DNA from: Amorphophallus konjac
Lineage: Eukaryota > Streptophyta > Magnoliopsida > Alismatales > Araceae
Reading direction: 5' to 3'
DNA length: 64,000 nt
Assembly (NCBI GenBank): GCA_022559845.1
Contig: JAHNEJ010001279.1
Span: 202,234-266,233, forward strand
The notes beneath the pieces are model-generated. The model searched no databases. It was given only the letters and a program-made list of their open reading frames with translations, and was not told the origin of the DNA. Positions 10,755 through 22,512 of this stretch are shown here, piece after piece (the stretch's first letter is position 1; every line of letters begins with the position of its first letter). The translations under genes and the position numbers were made by a program.

Positions 10755-11150
10755 GATATGTGCATGTCTGATAGAGGTCAGATGGAGGTGCAAGGGATGT
10801 CGGTGCAAGGTGATGGGAAGGTCGGTGCAAGTGTGATAGAGGTTGGTGCAAGTGGGTGATATAGGTCGGTGCAAGGTGGAGGTTGGTGCGATGGGTGATA
10901 TAGGTCGGTGCAATATGCACCGAGGCAGCAGCAGGATGGGGAGGTGAGGTCGGTGTGTGATAGAGGTTGGTGCAAGTGGGTGATATAGGTCGGTGCAAGG
11001 TGGAGGTTGGTGCGATGGGTGATATAGGTCGGTGCAATATGCACCGAGGCAGCAGCAGGATGGGGAGGTGAGGGCGATATAGGTCAGTGCAATATGCACC
11101 GAGGCAGCCGTAGGATGGGGAGGTGAGGTCGGTGCAAGGTATGCATCGAC
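10755..11150 (+). repeat. GGTCGGTGCA array with a 124-bp tandem duplication
   Basis: About a dozen GGTCGGTGCA or GGTTGGTGCA motifs. A unit of about 124 bp (about 10833-10950 and 10957-11074) is duplicated almost exactly and contains ATATGCACCGAGGCAGCAGC, whose GCACCGA is the reverse complement of the motif. The motif is that of the Copia-1 LTR but sits in a gypsy-like sequence. Confidence 0.75.
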
Positions 11151-11299
11151 GCATGCCTTGCCTGGATTAAGAGTTAATGGTGTTAATGAGATTTAGTATT
11201 AAGTGGAATTAACGTTGCATTTATGTTGTTGTCTTATTATTATTTTTTTCTTTGTTTTATATGGCAGTGTGTTACGTGGGTGCTTGGCTTGTAGAGATG

Positions 11300-11475
11300 G
11301 GTTTAAACGGCGCGGCGGTGCATGAAGGGGTAAAATGGCACGCTAGTGAAGGTTAATCCGGCGCGCCCTGGTTGTGAAGATTAAAACGGCGTGCCCTGTC
11401 CACGCCGGATGAAGGCCAAGAAGGGAAAAATGGTTTATGAGTGTAAGGCTAAAGCGGCGCGGGGGAGGGGGGGCG
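11300..11475. repeat. GGCGCGCC/GGATTAA motif cluster
   Basis: Repeats of the type TTAA-N-GGCGCGCC, CACGCCGGAT and AAAACGGCGTGCC, all around a GC-rich near-palindrome next to TTAA. The same kind of motif is at 41850-42075 and 43395-43675 in the Tat-1 LTR. Confidence 0.6.
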
Positions 11476-13699
11476 CCAGAAAATGTTGCCCCGGTTTAGG
11501 GCCGCGTCGGATTAGGGCAGGTTTGGCTAGTTTGAGCTAAAATGAAAGACCAAGTGATTTTTCTTGGAACTTTGATGTTAATTAAGCAGATTAAATAGTT
11601 TATTCAGGTACCAAATGTCCTGCAGACATGACAAGTCCAGACTTATGCGAGGTTCCTACTCGAGCATAGTCCAAAATAGACTTATAGTTGAAAATTCATC
11701 ACAATTCAGACTAAGTGTTCAGTCAAAAATTGGGCAGCACCTCCCCATGCCCGAGGGTTGCGGGGGCAAAGTGGAGATAGTCCCACAGCATCTGGGGTAC
11801 GCTCCTTAAAGCCGAGAATGCTAAACGGTGACCGGCGGACTTCGATGGAGGGACACCCCGAGGGCTAGCCTACGAGGGGCACCAACTCTCCATGAGTCAA
11901 AATATGATCGAAAGGGACGACCAGTGAGGGAGGAAACCCTAAGGGCGAGCCTACGAGGGGCACACAAACCATGGTCATCACTAGTCCCCTAAGGGCAGTG
12001 GATTTAATGTTGGGTGATGAACCCGTTAATATTCACTTCTGGTGGCTTAGAAAGGAATATGCCATCAATGGACATACCCCTATGATCCAATGGTTACTCA
12101 AGAATGTTGATGGGAGATGTCCCCCCCCTTCCTGGGTAATCGGACTGTCTTCCTCGAGAAAACAAAACATAGTATTGCGACCCATACACAGGGTAAGAGG
12201 AACGCAATATTAGCAAGTTAGCATTTAGAGGGTTAGCAGGTTAGCATATGAGCTACGGAGATTGTAACGGGCAAACCCTCGAACGGCCAGCAGGCAACAC
12301 ACGGGGAGCGGTTTACATCAGAAAACACTGCACCTAGATTATAGGAACGGCAATGTTCTCTCCGGCTCATAATTATGAACAGACGAACCATGGAGCAGCC
12401 CCAGAGATAGCTAGAGAAGCACATATGTGTATGCTCCTAGAGACAAAACCTCTATAAACAAGAGGGAGTTCGACGGAACCACTCCAGTGAGAAGAGAAAA
12501 CAAAACCCCGAGGAAGGGGGTAGCGTTAATGTAGCCCTTGGGGTAGCCCAGGGCAAGCCTTATGCCGTCAAAAGAGACCGAACAACATACATGCATAGAA
12601 TGCACAAAGAGAAGGATTCAATCGGAGAGGGAGAAGAAGCTCATCCAGGCATCAATAATATCGCTCAGACCCTGAGGCCATTACATTGCCCACAAAATAA
12701 ACAAGCTATTGCATACAGAGGCACGACCCTGGCGTTGTCGCACAGGGGCTGGCCGAGTAGAGATTCTTACATCAGAAACCAAAGGGGATATAGGGGCAGT
12801 AAGAAACTAAAAAGATAAAAGAGAAAATGTAGGCTCATATCATCGCCCACCTAACCTTGGATATCCATAGATACATTGGTAAGAAGAGGGGTAGCGGGAA
12901 ATGGCCGGGAGGAGTCGCCGGAACCCACCTCTGCTTTTCACTGCAGAAACAGGGTATCGGAAAAGGGGACCCCTCTTCCTTTCCTGCGGGCTCTCCTTGC
13001 AGACGGACATGGTGGTGGCTTCTCTCTAGACTTTCTCTTAGAATCCCCTTTTCTTGTTCCCCAGTCTTCCCTCGCTCTCGGACGATTAGCCTCTCTTATT
13101 TTTTTTGCCGTCTTTTCCTTTTCCTCTTGGAGTCTCCCTTTCTTGTTCAAGACGAAGGCTTCTTATAGATGGGAAGGAGGGCAAGGCTTAATCCAGCGTG
13201 GGCTTTGCGCACTGGATTAATCAGCCTTGGAGCTTTTTGCGCGTCGGTTTAGCATGGCACCGGATGGGAGGACGATCCAACCCATTCTTGCCCTTTGATC
13301 TCATTGGACTATTCTTTTGGCATATTAAGCCCATTTGATCACTTCTTGAACAGTTTGGTCATTCTTTGGCCCGTTTAGCTTGTCTAGGCCCGCTTTGTGT
13401 TTATTCTCTTCTTTTGTGAAGGCTAGTCGACTGGCTTGTACTTGTTGTCTGGGCTTCTGCTTGTTTGGTCGGGGATGGTCCCAAGCATTTTTGTGAACTC
13501 TCGGGTCTCGCTTCAACGGTTGTTCGTTGGAGCCGCACACCTTCTCTTTTCTTTGGCTTTCATCTTTTGCTCGGCTTCCGCCGTTCTCTTTCTTCTTTTC
13601 TTTCTTTTCTTCTCTGTCGGCATAGGAGCACTCGATCAAAACTTGAGACCTGCAAAAGAAGAAGTTAGGAGAAATTAGGAATATTTTCAGTGTCAACAA

Positions 13700-14306
13700 C
13701 ATTACCATCTTTATGTAAGCACGACCCTCTTAGCATTGTTCATGCACATAATGCTCTAGAATCAATAGCACTCTTCTTAAACCTATCCTAAAGGGACTTG
13801 CTTGTTTTTATATCTAATTATCCGTGCTTGAGTGCTTGATTGCCTGATCTTGTTTATACATATCATACATCGTTTCACATTGATACATATTTAGATCATA
13901 CATGTAAATAACAGGTTAAATAACCCCATTGTCAGTCGGTTTTTGTTTATGACCATAGGGGGAGAATAATATGCTCTTTAGCATAACCCCATTTGCATAT
14001 AATTCAAAAATTGACAATTTGGACATATTTCACACATCTTGCATATTGCACTTCAAATTTCATTCGCTTGCTATGTGTTCATCGTTCATACACCTTCCTT
14101 TAATGGTAGGTCATTGCTGGGTTCGTGCGTCATTGGTTGTTCATTCCATTTCATTCATGTTTAAATTTCACAATTGATATCAGAAAAATGTTGTTCATTC
14201 TATATCATTCATGTTGGAATTTCATTTCTGTCCTCTAGCACCCCCACTTTTTGATAATGTCATAGGGGGAGAGAATTTTTGATGGCCACAATATTTTGTC
14301 ATCATC
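13700..14306 (+). other. Copia-2 3' non-coding remnant
   Basis: AT-rich sequence with PPT-like ATAGGGGGAGA tracts at about 13958 and 14264, as in the 3' regions of the other copia elements here. No coding sequence is visible. Its left end abuts the gypsy-like LTR, so the rest of Copia-2 is missing. Confidence 0.55.
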
Positions 14307-14383
14307 AAAAAGAGGGAGATTGTTGGGTTCTGCGCTCCCTCGTTGTTCTTAGTGATTGTTTAGATGATAACAAAATATTGTGT
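14286..14383 (+). other. Polypurine tract inside an inverted repeat, Copia-2
   Basis: PPT AAAAAGAGGGAGA at 14307-14319 is directly followed by the LTR (TGTTGGGTTC, 14321). The 21 bases at 14286-14306 pair with 14363-14383 at 19 positions (arms around CAATATTTTGTCATCATC). The arm sequence differs from Copia-1 but the placement is the same. Confidence 0.7.
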
Positions 14384-15549
14384 GTAAGCATTGTGGAAAA
14401 TGTTCATATGTGATTTTGGAGCTCACGGTTGATACCCTGCTTTGTGGAGTCGATCTGTTCTTCATGTTCCTTCACATGCATCGACCTATGTTTGATATGC
14501 TTAGACCTATGTTTCATGTGCATGTGCATAGACCTCACCATGGATATCTCTCAATGCACTTCATACTAAGGGTTTAACATGCATATTCTTCATGGGATTT
14601 ATGGTTTTTGTCCATGATGTTATGAGCTTGAGCTTGAATGTTGACATATTTAATTGATGTGTGTGTGCTTTAAGCACTTTATGCACTGGTTTTCCAAGGT
14701 TCATACTTTGCTAAGGTGTTTTCATTAACTTTGGTAACTTGGCTCCATGATGCTCTAATCTTGCCTTTTAGTCATTATATTTGGTGCTAAAAAGGGTGAA
14801 GACAAAGTCGACTCCTGATGAGCTAAAAGTCGACTTTTGCAAGTTCTGGTTTTCCTTCAAATGCTTTGCATGGATGGCTTTTAAGAGTTATATTCATTTG
14901 AGCTATTCATGACTACTTTTGATATGTGAGTCAAGTTGATTGGTCTCATAGATGGTTTTCAATGAACTGAGTATAAATTCTTCAGATTTGGAAATGGCTT
15001 TCCCATGCCTTGGACTGAATCATCATTTTGATATGGACTGTTGTAACTCAACTTTGCTTTAATATCTTCAATGCTTGAAGATGAGAGTCTGGTTGCCTTG
15101 AGTAATTCATGAGAAGTTAGATGACAATGTGGACCAGGATTGACTGAAGTGAAATGGCAAGTCTTGTTGAACTTCATTTGCATTATTTAAAGTTTGATAT
15201 GAAACTGTATATACAAAGTGCAGGCTTGATTTGCAAATTGCTCTCAATCAGTTGGATCCATGGTATGAATGTACTTCTGAATTTGATTATCTATTGCCTT
15301 AAAGCTAGATCCTTTATATGCTTTGATCTAACATTGTCATGAAACTGATTTTTTGGGAAATGTAGATTCAAAGATGCCCAAGAATATTTGTTGCCATGGT
15401 AAGCTTCCACTTTTGAAAATAATCCTTGAAACCATAGTAAGAATTCATGTTTGAATGTATTTCCATGTGTCTAGATTGGGATTAATTCATGTACAGCATT
15501 TCTGGGCTTAGATTAACTGCCTTAGGTAGTTTTGTATGTTCCCTCTGCT

Positions 15550-15722
15550 GGTGTCGACACCTGGTGTCGACACCTGGTTCCCTAGGGGGGTCAGCTTCAA
15601 AGGGACAGAACACCTGAGAATAGGTGTCGACACCAGGTGTCGACACCTAGTCCCTGGGTCCCTTTTCTTTGAAAGGGACAGAACTCTCTCTAATTGGTGT
15701 CGACACCAAGTGTCGACACCTG
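15550..15722. repeat. Phased GGTGTCGACACC pairs (array C)
   Basis: Six GTCGAC cores at 15553, 15566, 15626, 15639, 15699 and 15712: three pairs 13 bp apart, repeated every 73 bp. Each core sits in GGTGTCGACACC or a close variant. The spacers carry other inverted repeats, for example GTCCCTTT with AAAGGGAC (about 15655-15680). Confidence 0.9.
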
Positions 15723-15887
15723 GCCTGGCAGATCCGAAACGGGTCTGCGAACTTGGTTTCGAAACCCAATTTTTGTGACCCATTTTCCATGGTATTTTAC
15801 CATATTGCATCAGGTCGATGCAAGTATTATGCACATCAGGTCGATGCACGTATTGCATCATGTTCAACAAGGTCGATGCACATTCTA

Positions 15888-18800
15888 TGTCACGCCCCGA
15901 TGCGGAATATCGGGACTGGCTGTAGAAACGAGTAATTATAATAATAATATGTTTATTTCTAGACATGATATGTTAAAGCTAAAAGATCGCACATCACCAT
16001 AAATAGAAACTGCTCCAATCATTAAATAGCACATAACCAAACCATGTCCCAAACTACAAAGATCTCACTTAACATAATCTTTGACAACATCCACTCAACA
16101 CTATTACATTGGCTAACTTCACATTACAACTCTTCCAAAATACTCTTAAATACAAATAGACTCCACAACTAGAACTGTTTCACAGGCTTCTATCAGGTTC
16201 ACTCCACGGTTGTCACTCTTGCCTGTTCCCATCAGATTGCGAGTCCTCACCTGAGCTACCTGAAAAAGGGGGAAAAACTAGGTGAGCGAATGCTCAGTAG
16301 GTAATAATAGGCAAGTTTAAGTAATTAACAAATTGAATTACATGTTTGAGCGCGTAAATAAAGAACGAAAGGAAATAACTATGCAACAAAATAATGAAAA
16401 GAAAGCAAGAACATGATATAACCGAGAATTTGGCCAACAAGCAAGATCTAACCAAGTCAAGAGAATTCAAGTAAGAGATTATTGTCTTAGACATCACACT
16501 AGTCATGCACTCGGCGCAATGCCTCACCATGTCATTCAAACTCCACGGGGCACAAGTACTTTTTGGGCGCTCCTCCCAAGACCAGACCGGGCCCTTATGA
16601 TGCGTTGGCATTGATTTGTTGGATCCAAGATCCCAAGTTATGTCTAGACATTAATCAAGTTAAATGGCCAATACTCCAAGATATGGAACTTATCAAAGTT
16701 TCAAGGGTAAGTTGAAGTAGACATCATGTCTGGAAAGTTCAAGTTATCAAGAACCAATCAGGTCCTTGGATTCAACACGAAAAATCACGAAAATCACTTC
16801 TGGATGATAAGCGGTCATAACAGGGCCGCTCAAACAATGCACGGTCTAAACTGGACCGTTAGGATAGAGATGGCTTAGGACTAGCCAAACCAAAGTCAAG
16901 GATACAAGGTCCATGTAGGGCCGCTCGAGTAATTGAACGGTTGAAAATGGGCCGCTCAAGACTAGTAGAGCTGGAAGCCCAAGAACAAGATAAACAGTCC
17001 ATATGGGGCCGTCACTCCAATAAGATCCGCGCTATAACATGGGCGGTTCTAGTAGGTCCGTTCCACTTAAACAACTAGAAGTCTACCCAAACGGGCTCCG
17101 GGCTACCATAAGTGGGGCAAAACTGAACCAGGGTCCAGCCCACTCTCCACTGGTCAACCTAGGGCTTATTGGGTCGATCCAAACATAAATTGGTCGAAGG
17201 TAGATCAAGGTTAAACGACCAATGTAAGTGGCACTTGGCCAGGGATGTACGGTTCGTTATGGGCCGCCCAAGAAGATGAACGGTCCCTTTCGGGCCGCGC
17301 AATTCTCAGAGGGTCCAAGTCGAGCCGTGACATACAATACGATAGTTCAATCGATTCGATCACGTACACAGGTTCAGGTCTTGATGGTACAACCTGCCCG
17401 GCGTCCTAGTGGGAATCCCAGGCTCGCGGAGGCTTACGGAGGTCCCGTAATGAAGGTCCTAGTCCGACGGAAGGAATATCCGGCGGAGAGTCCCAAACAT
17501 TACAAGGAAATAAAGTTAACAAAACATCGAAAACCAGTGAGACGGTCAGTCAATCCTACCGGAGTAGAACGACTGTCATACAACCCTAATAAAATTTTCA
17601 ATTTAATAATGAATCACGATTAATATTAACATTGAAAAAGATGATCCAAGGTCAAGATGAATAAATCAGCAAGATTTATAATTATTACTGTTATAATTTT
17701 CCAAGGTTTTTATGCATGTTGCTAACTTACATTTAACCATTAATCTACCATCATAAATCATGCGAAAAAAATAACTTAATAAATTTTGTAAAGATGGACG
17801 GTCCAGTATGGACCTTTCATCCTCCTCAGCAGTCGCACGACAGGCCGTTTATCCCCCTTAGGTCAGAAGACCTTCTGAAGATGAGCGGTCTGTAATGAGC
17901 CGCTGGAGAAGGCGAACAGTCAATAACTGGCCGCCTGACAGAAGGGCGGTCTAGGTGAAGCCGCTCTTCCCAGAAACATAACATGAACCAGAGAACATAA
18001 ACGGTCAGTAACATGCCGCCTAACTTGGTTGGGCGGTCTATCGCGAGACCGTACAAGTCAAAAACACTCAAGTCCCCCTTTCGCCATGCCCGCCTTCGGC
18101 GAGTTGGCTAGGGTTACAAAGAATTGCTAAATACGCATAGCACAGAGCATAATAATTAGGGCTTTTGGATTCAAAAGAAAGAGCATGAAAAGTTTTACAA
18201 TAAAGCATGCTTAATTTAATCTTTAGTGCCTGCAATCCCTACTTAAACGAGATGGAACAAGTATAACCCTAGATATGACATGCTTCTACTAAACCCTAAA
18301 ATTCTCGCATGATACTAAGTAACTTTTAGGGCTTTTGCATTCAATAGAAAGGGCACTTGATGCTGATTCTAATCATATATAATACTTAAGGTTTGGCTTG
18401 CTATAACCTACCTTAAACGGAGGAAGAAGGAAGAAGAGGGGCGACGACATGCTAAGAACACCTCGCCGGTGATCGCCAGAATCCCCCCTCGTCCACGATC
18501 CTCGTCGGCCTCCACAGCACCCAAAAAAAATAGGGTTCTTGAGGGTCATTTTTATAGGTCACACAAGGTCTAGAGTCTTCTATTCGAGGAGATAGAGTCC
18601 AATCAAGTTGGACGTGCGCGAACCGCGCGGATAGGGTTAGCCGCCGCCTTCTCATCCAAAATTCGCTTTCTAGGGTTAGGTTTCGTGGAGAACTAAGAGG
18701 GGAAATGATCTTCTCATCCTAGCCTTCCATTTGGATCTGGTCTCAGCCTAAATGATCGGGTATTGGGCTCAAATTTCACGTTTTAAGGTCCAATTAGATT

Positions 18801-19028
18801 ATGTGTGGATTTGGGCCTTAATCAGTTGATTTGGCCTAATTGCGAATTTTTTTGGGGTCGGTCACAGAAGATACTATTATTAAACATTTTATCCTCTACA
18901 AGATTCTAAATTTTCTAGATTTTTACGAAATAGTCAAATTTTAACTTGTTCTATTTATTAAGGATTTTTAACTAATTTCTTATAAATTTTCTAGAAATTT
19001 TTATTTGTTAATAAATCGGGATATTACA
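15888..19028 (-). mobile_element. Solo LTR, 3141 bp, gypsy-type, with ttcta duplication
   Basis: The host LTR reads ...CACATTCTA then TGTCACGCC; on the right GATATTACA is followed by TTCTACAACATG, which continues the host LTR as in its copy at 39720. So a TG...CA unit is flanked by the 5-bp duplication ttcta (15883-15887, 19029-19033). Read on the minus strand it starts TGTAATATCCCGA and ends GGGGCGTGACA, as many plant gypsy LTRs do, and a minus-strand TATAAAAA lies near 18550. It holds no internal region, so it is probably left by LTR-LTR recombination. Frames inside it are not recognisable genes. Confidence 0.85.
16800..18060. repeat. CGGTC...GRCCG hairpin motif array
   Basis: About 14 short inverted repeats of the type ACGGTC-N6-GGACCGT, GCGGTC-N6-GGGCCGC or CGGTCT-N6-AGACCG. 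The arms vary while pairing is often kept. They are spread over the solo LTR at irregular spacing. Confidence 0.7.
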
Positions 19029-19550
19029 TTCTACAACATGCTTTATAAGGTTGATGCAAAATCTAAGGTCTGTGCACATGTAGAGTCGGTGCACATGTAG
19101 AGTCTAAGGTTGATGCACATATAGAACCCAGGTCATCAAGTCTGTGCATTGGGGCCTATACTTTAATGCATCTGCATTATCATAGATTCTTTCAATATGA
19201 GCATCTGATTTCTTTGAAATTGGCTAAGTATGCATTCTCCAGAGCAATTATGATGAAAAACATGTTTGATGAAATGTCTTATATCTTATTGATAGGGATT
19301 CAATCAAACACTTAAAGGGTAGAGTGCAGCAAAGACTTAAGTGATCACATGATCCCAGAATTGAGTTAAACAGATACGTGATCCAAGGCTGCCAGCTTTT
19401 CAAGAACAATCAGACATGTGGATTCACCTCGTCTTAAAGATCTGACATGTGGATCTATTCAAGCCACTTTTCTGAAAAGCTACTGGCGGGAATCCTCTCT
19501 CCATGCGCCGAACTAAAATCACGTGGGGACCACTTGATCTAGTTTGCTCG

Positions 19551-19558
19551 TATAAAAA
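19551..19558 (+). promoter_or_regulatory. TATA box of the Copia-2 LTR
   Basis: TATAAAAA preceded by CTCG and followed by GGAGG, about 1.1 kb before the LTR end. The same box is in the related LTR at 40240-40247. Confidence 0.65.
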
Positions 19559-20350
19559 GGAGGACTCTCGTCTGAAGCAGGAGAAAAGAAGACAACCAGA
19601 AGACCAGACAGAGGATGATTGAAGAAAGAAGAAGATATACAGAGAGTGGAAGAAAATAGAAGTGAAAGGCAATCAAAGGAGAAGAGAGAATCTAGAGCAG
19701 TGAGAGCATCAAAGCTCATAGGAGAGTAGAGTGCTGGAGAGTGAGAGTTAGTTGCAGAAAAGAGAAGAAAAGCCAGACTAGAGTATCGGAGAAGAGGAGA
19801 AGAAGTGAGAGAAAAGTTCGTTGCTGAAGTCACGATTCCTAGATCAGATCTAGAATCGTCTGCTCACTTGAGCTATATTGGTTTCATGTTTCATCTGGTC
19901 ATTATTTTCAGTCCTTTATTTTTTTTTCTTTTATCTCTATGTTTCAAGTTGTTTGGCAGCGGAGCAAGCTGTGATGCTCAGCGGCGAGGAGCAACTCCTC
20001 GGACAGCAAGCTGTAGTGCTCAGCGGTTCAAGCTGTTAGTCAGCAGTTAGAAAGCTATGAGGCTCAACGGATCAAGCTGTTAGTCAGCGGATAGCAAGCT
20101 GTGTTGCTCAGCAGTTGTAGGGATTCATCCCCGAAGCTGTGGATCAGCAGCTTAAGATGTGTGTCAGCGGAAGTCACACTCAGGTTTGAGTGTGGGTGGA
20201 CGTAGGTCTCAAGGTTGAGACCGAACCACCTAAAACTCGTGTCCTCTGTGTGATTGCTTACTTATTTACAGCTTCGATTAGATGTATGCTTAGGGCAGTT
20301 CACAGTTTGCATTTGATTTTGATCTCATTTGAATGGGTTATTAATGCCTT

Positions 20351-20456
20351 CAACTATCAAGTACATAAAAAGCTATGGCAGGAAAGATTGGTTACGCCAA
20401 TCAGGAACTTGTGTGAGGGATCCTAGATCACACCTCTGCCTCGTACTTGATTGTTG
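20351..20456 (+). other. Three-stem leader element (Copia-2 LTR)
   Basis: Outer stem: CAAC-T-ATCAAGTAC (20351-20364) with GTACTTGAT-T-GTTG (20443-20456), 13 pairs with one mismatch. Inside, GATTGG (20386-20391) pairs with CCAATC (20397-20402) around TTACG, and GTGTGA (20411-20416) with TCACAC (20428-20433). The same layout with other stem sequences is at 38646-38758. The part at 41004-41062 is a second copy cut by the Tat-1 insertion. Confidence 0.65.
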
Positions 20457-20672
20457 GTATTTCTCTTCATTCAAGTGACAATTGTTGGAATCATTTGCAT
20501 ACTGAGTGTTTGAGATTAAGTCTAAGTGAAGAGATTATTCCGCAAGAAAGTGTTGCTTTCAATTTAAATCAGTGAAAGTAGTTTTCATTTTTTTAAATTT
20601 TGCAAAAATTTTCACTGGGATCCATTCACCCCCCCTCTGGATCTCAGTCATGCTCGCTCCAATCTTAACATT

Positions 20673-20684
20673 TGGAATTAGAGC
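20673..20684 (+). other. Degenerate primer-binding site
   Basis: TGGAATTAGAGC, two mismatches from TGGTATCAGAGC, two bases after the LTR end. It marks the start of the Copia-3 internal region. Confidence 0.7.
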
Positions 20685-20689
20685 GGATC

Positions 20690-22512
20690 ACCTATTCTAT
20701 CATGGCATACTAAGGCCACTATAGTGGAGGAGTCTAGGAATCTGGTGACCACCACGGTTGATGAACTCATTGGATCTTTGATGACATACGAGTTGAATCT
20801 TAAAAGAGTCGATGACACTGAGAAGAAGAAGAAGCCCCTGGCGCTTAAAGTAAGTTTTAGCAGCAAAGGATCTTAGGGCGAGCATAGTTCTTCTTGATCT
20901 GAAGAAGATTCAGGTAAGTTCGCTATGTTAACCAGAAAGTTTAAGAAATTCTTGAGGAAAGAAGGTAAGAGCTTCAGACGAAAATACTCCTCAGGGAAGA
21001 GATAGTCAAGATTTAAATATGATAATTTCAAAAGACTAATGGCATTGTATGTTATAACTATAGGAAATCAGGACTTCTGAAGGTGGACTGCTGAGTGCTA
21101 CAGAAAGAGAATCAGCCCAGGTGGAAGAACAAGATGGCCAAGGCCATGGTGAGCACTTGGAGCGATGAAGAAGAAGAGAGTGAGAGAAGCTCATCTCACA
21201 GTAAAGATGATGGCAAGCTGTGCCTGATGGTCAAAAGAGAAGAAGAAGAAAAGGAACATAATGAGGTAACTTCTCCATTCAAAAATTATACTCATAGTGA
21301 TTGGGAAGAGGCATATGCTGAAATTTTAGATAAATATGATGACATTCGTAGGGAGAATAGACACTTGAAAAGGAAGATAAACTCCCTTGTTAATGACACC
21401 ACTTTGAATGATAGGACTGCATATCTAGAAACTGAAAACACTGAGTTAAAAAATTCACTTGCCAAAATGGATGAATACAAAAGTGTTCTGAATGGATTAA
21501 GATGTGAAAATGGGAATCTAAAAAATGTTATTGATGAACTTAAAATTAGAATGCTAAAGTTTGAAGAAGAAGCAAAAATTACAAATGAAAAATATGAGGC
21601 TATAAAAAGTGTAAATGAGGAATTGAAAAAAGTCATTGATAGTTTGGAAAAGGAAGCCAGTGATAAACAAAACTCCCTTGAGGCCATGACTCAAGAAAAA
21701 GAAAATTTGAATGCAATTCTGGGAACTAAAGTAAATTTCAGAAGAGAAGGATTAGGTTTTAATCCAACAAGCAAGAAAAGTTTTGAAGTGAAGACAATCA
21801 CATTTGTTGCTGAAAAAGGAAAATCAAAATTCAATCCTTTGATAAGAATGAATTGTAAGGAAAATAGCAATGAAAAATCTGTGAAAAACAATAAACAAAG
21901 TAAAGTGAGTGCCAAGGATAAGGGCAAAGGGAAGGTGGATGCACCTAAAAAATCTAATATACACATCACTGCACCTAAGCCCAAGGGTCAGGGTAGGAGT
22001 CAACCTGTTAGGTCACAAGTGCATGGGAACCCCAAGACCAGAACAACCCAGTCACAACAATCAGGTCAACAGGTCCAATACACTGCTCAGACTTCCCCTT
22101 CAACTAAGTCTCAGTTATTTAGAAATCAAAGTCAGAGTAGGAATCCTTCAGGTCGACACTACCACTACAGAGCATCCACATGGCCATCATTTCAGAATTC
22201 CTTTCATTTCAACCCAAATAGGTACATATCATTTATGAATCAGAATTCCTATGAATATGTGCATCACAAGTCTACCCTACCTAGTTTCTTCAGGGCACCC
22301 ACTAATCCCAATGCTTCTTGGTCCCACAAGTGGCACAAAAATTCAGAATGTGCACAACAACCAGAACAAGCAAAATAATAATAAGAAATCAACAACACAA
22401 GGAAAATTACAAAAAACACATGTGGATACCAAAACAACTATTGTCATGTTTGCATGATTTGACTACTGTTACGGGGCCCAAACAATTTTGGGTTCCAAAA
22501 TTTTCTGCTTGA
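20690..22512 (+). pseudogene. gag: Copia-3 gag, 5' part deleted
   Basis: The sequence enters gag in the middle of the UBN2 domain (SWHTKAT...VDELIGSLMTYEL), so about the first 200 codons are missing right after the primer site. Next come a decayed zinc knuckle (about 21040-21090, CYNY...GLLKVDC, last part disrupted by a stop), an open frame from 21095 to 22378 with an acidic Ser-rich segment, a long coiled coil (about residues 60-210) and a basic Gln/Ser-rich C-terminal region. A frameshift near 22350 leads to the WVPKFSA tail and the TGA at 22510. SIRE gags have this layout. The product would be the capsid/nucleocapsid protein; this copy is dead. Confidence 0.8.

Larger units (their letters stand above)
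9422..13700 (-). mobile_element. Diverged gypsy-like LTR on the minus strand
   Basis: This stretch has no coding sequence that I recognise. Parts of it resemble 41063-43700: a block at 9890-9990 resembles 41545-41640 (CAGATTATTGGCCCGGA versus TAGACTGTTGGCCGGAG), a block at 11725-11775 resembles 42365-42415 (ATTGGGCAGCACCTCCCC versus TTTGGGCAGCATCTCCCC), and both carry GGCGCGCC/GGATTAA motifs. A TATA-like CTATAAGAA lies on the minus strand near 13157-13166. I infer a partial or solo LTR of a Tat relative in the same orientation as Tat-1. The exact ends are not defined. Confidence 0.5.
14321..20670 (+). repeat. Copia-2 LTR, about 3.2 kb, split by a solo LTR
   Basis: Starts TGTTGGG after a PPT and ends ...AATCTTAACA before a degenerate primer site, giving a TGTT/AACA terminal pair. 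The part from 15811 (with 15888-19028 removed) matches 39647-41062 closely, while 14321-15810 has no counterpart there, so a composite origin is possible. It has GTCGAC palindromes (15550-15720), GGTCGATGCA motifs, TATAAAAA at 19551-19558, a purine-rich leader, a U5 hairpin array (19950-20170) and a three-stem element (20351-20456). It has a PPT on its left and a primer site on its right, so it belongs to two internal regions or is a recombination product. Confidence 0.6.

Noticed and set aside
10690..11154. Minus-strand frame of 154 codons rich in HRPISP repeats
   Set aside because: It is the GGTCGGTGCA array and its 124-bp duplication read backwards; three overlapping frames are open for the same reason.
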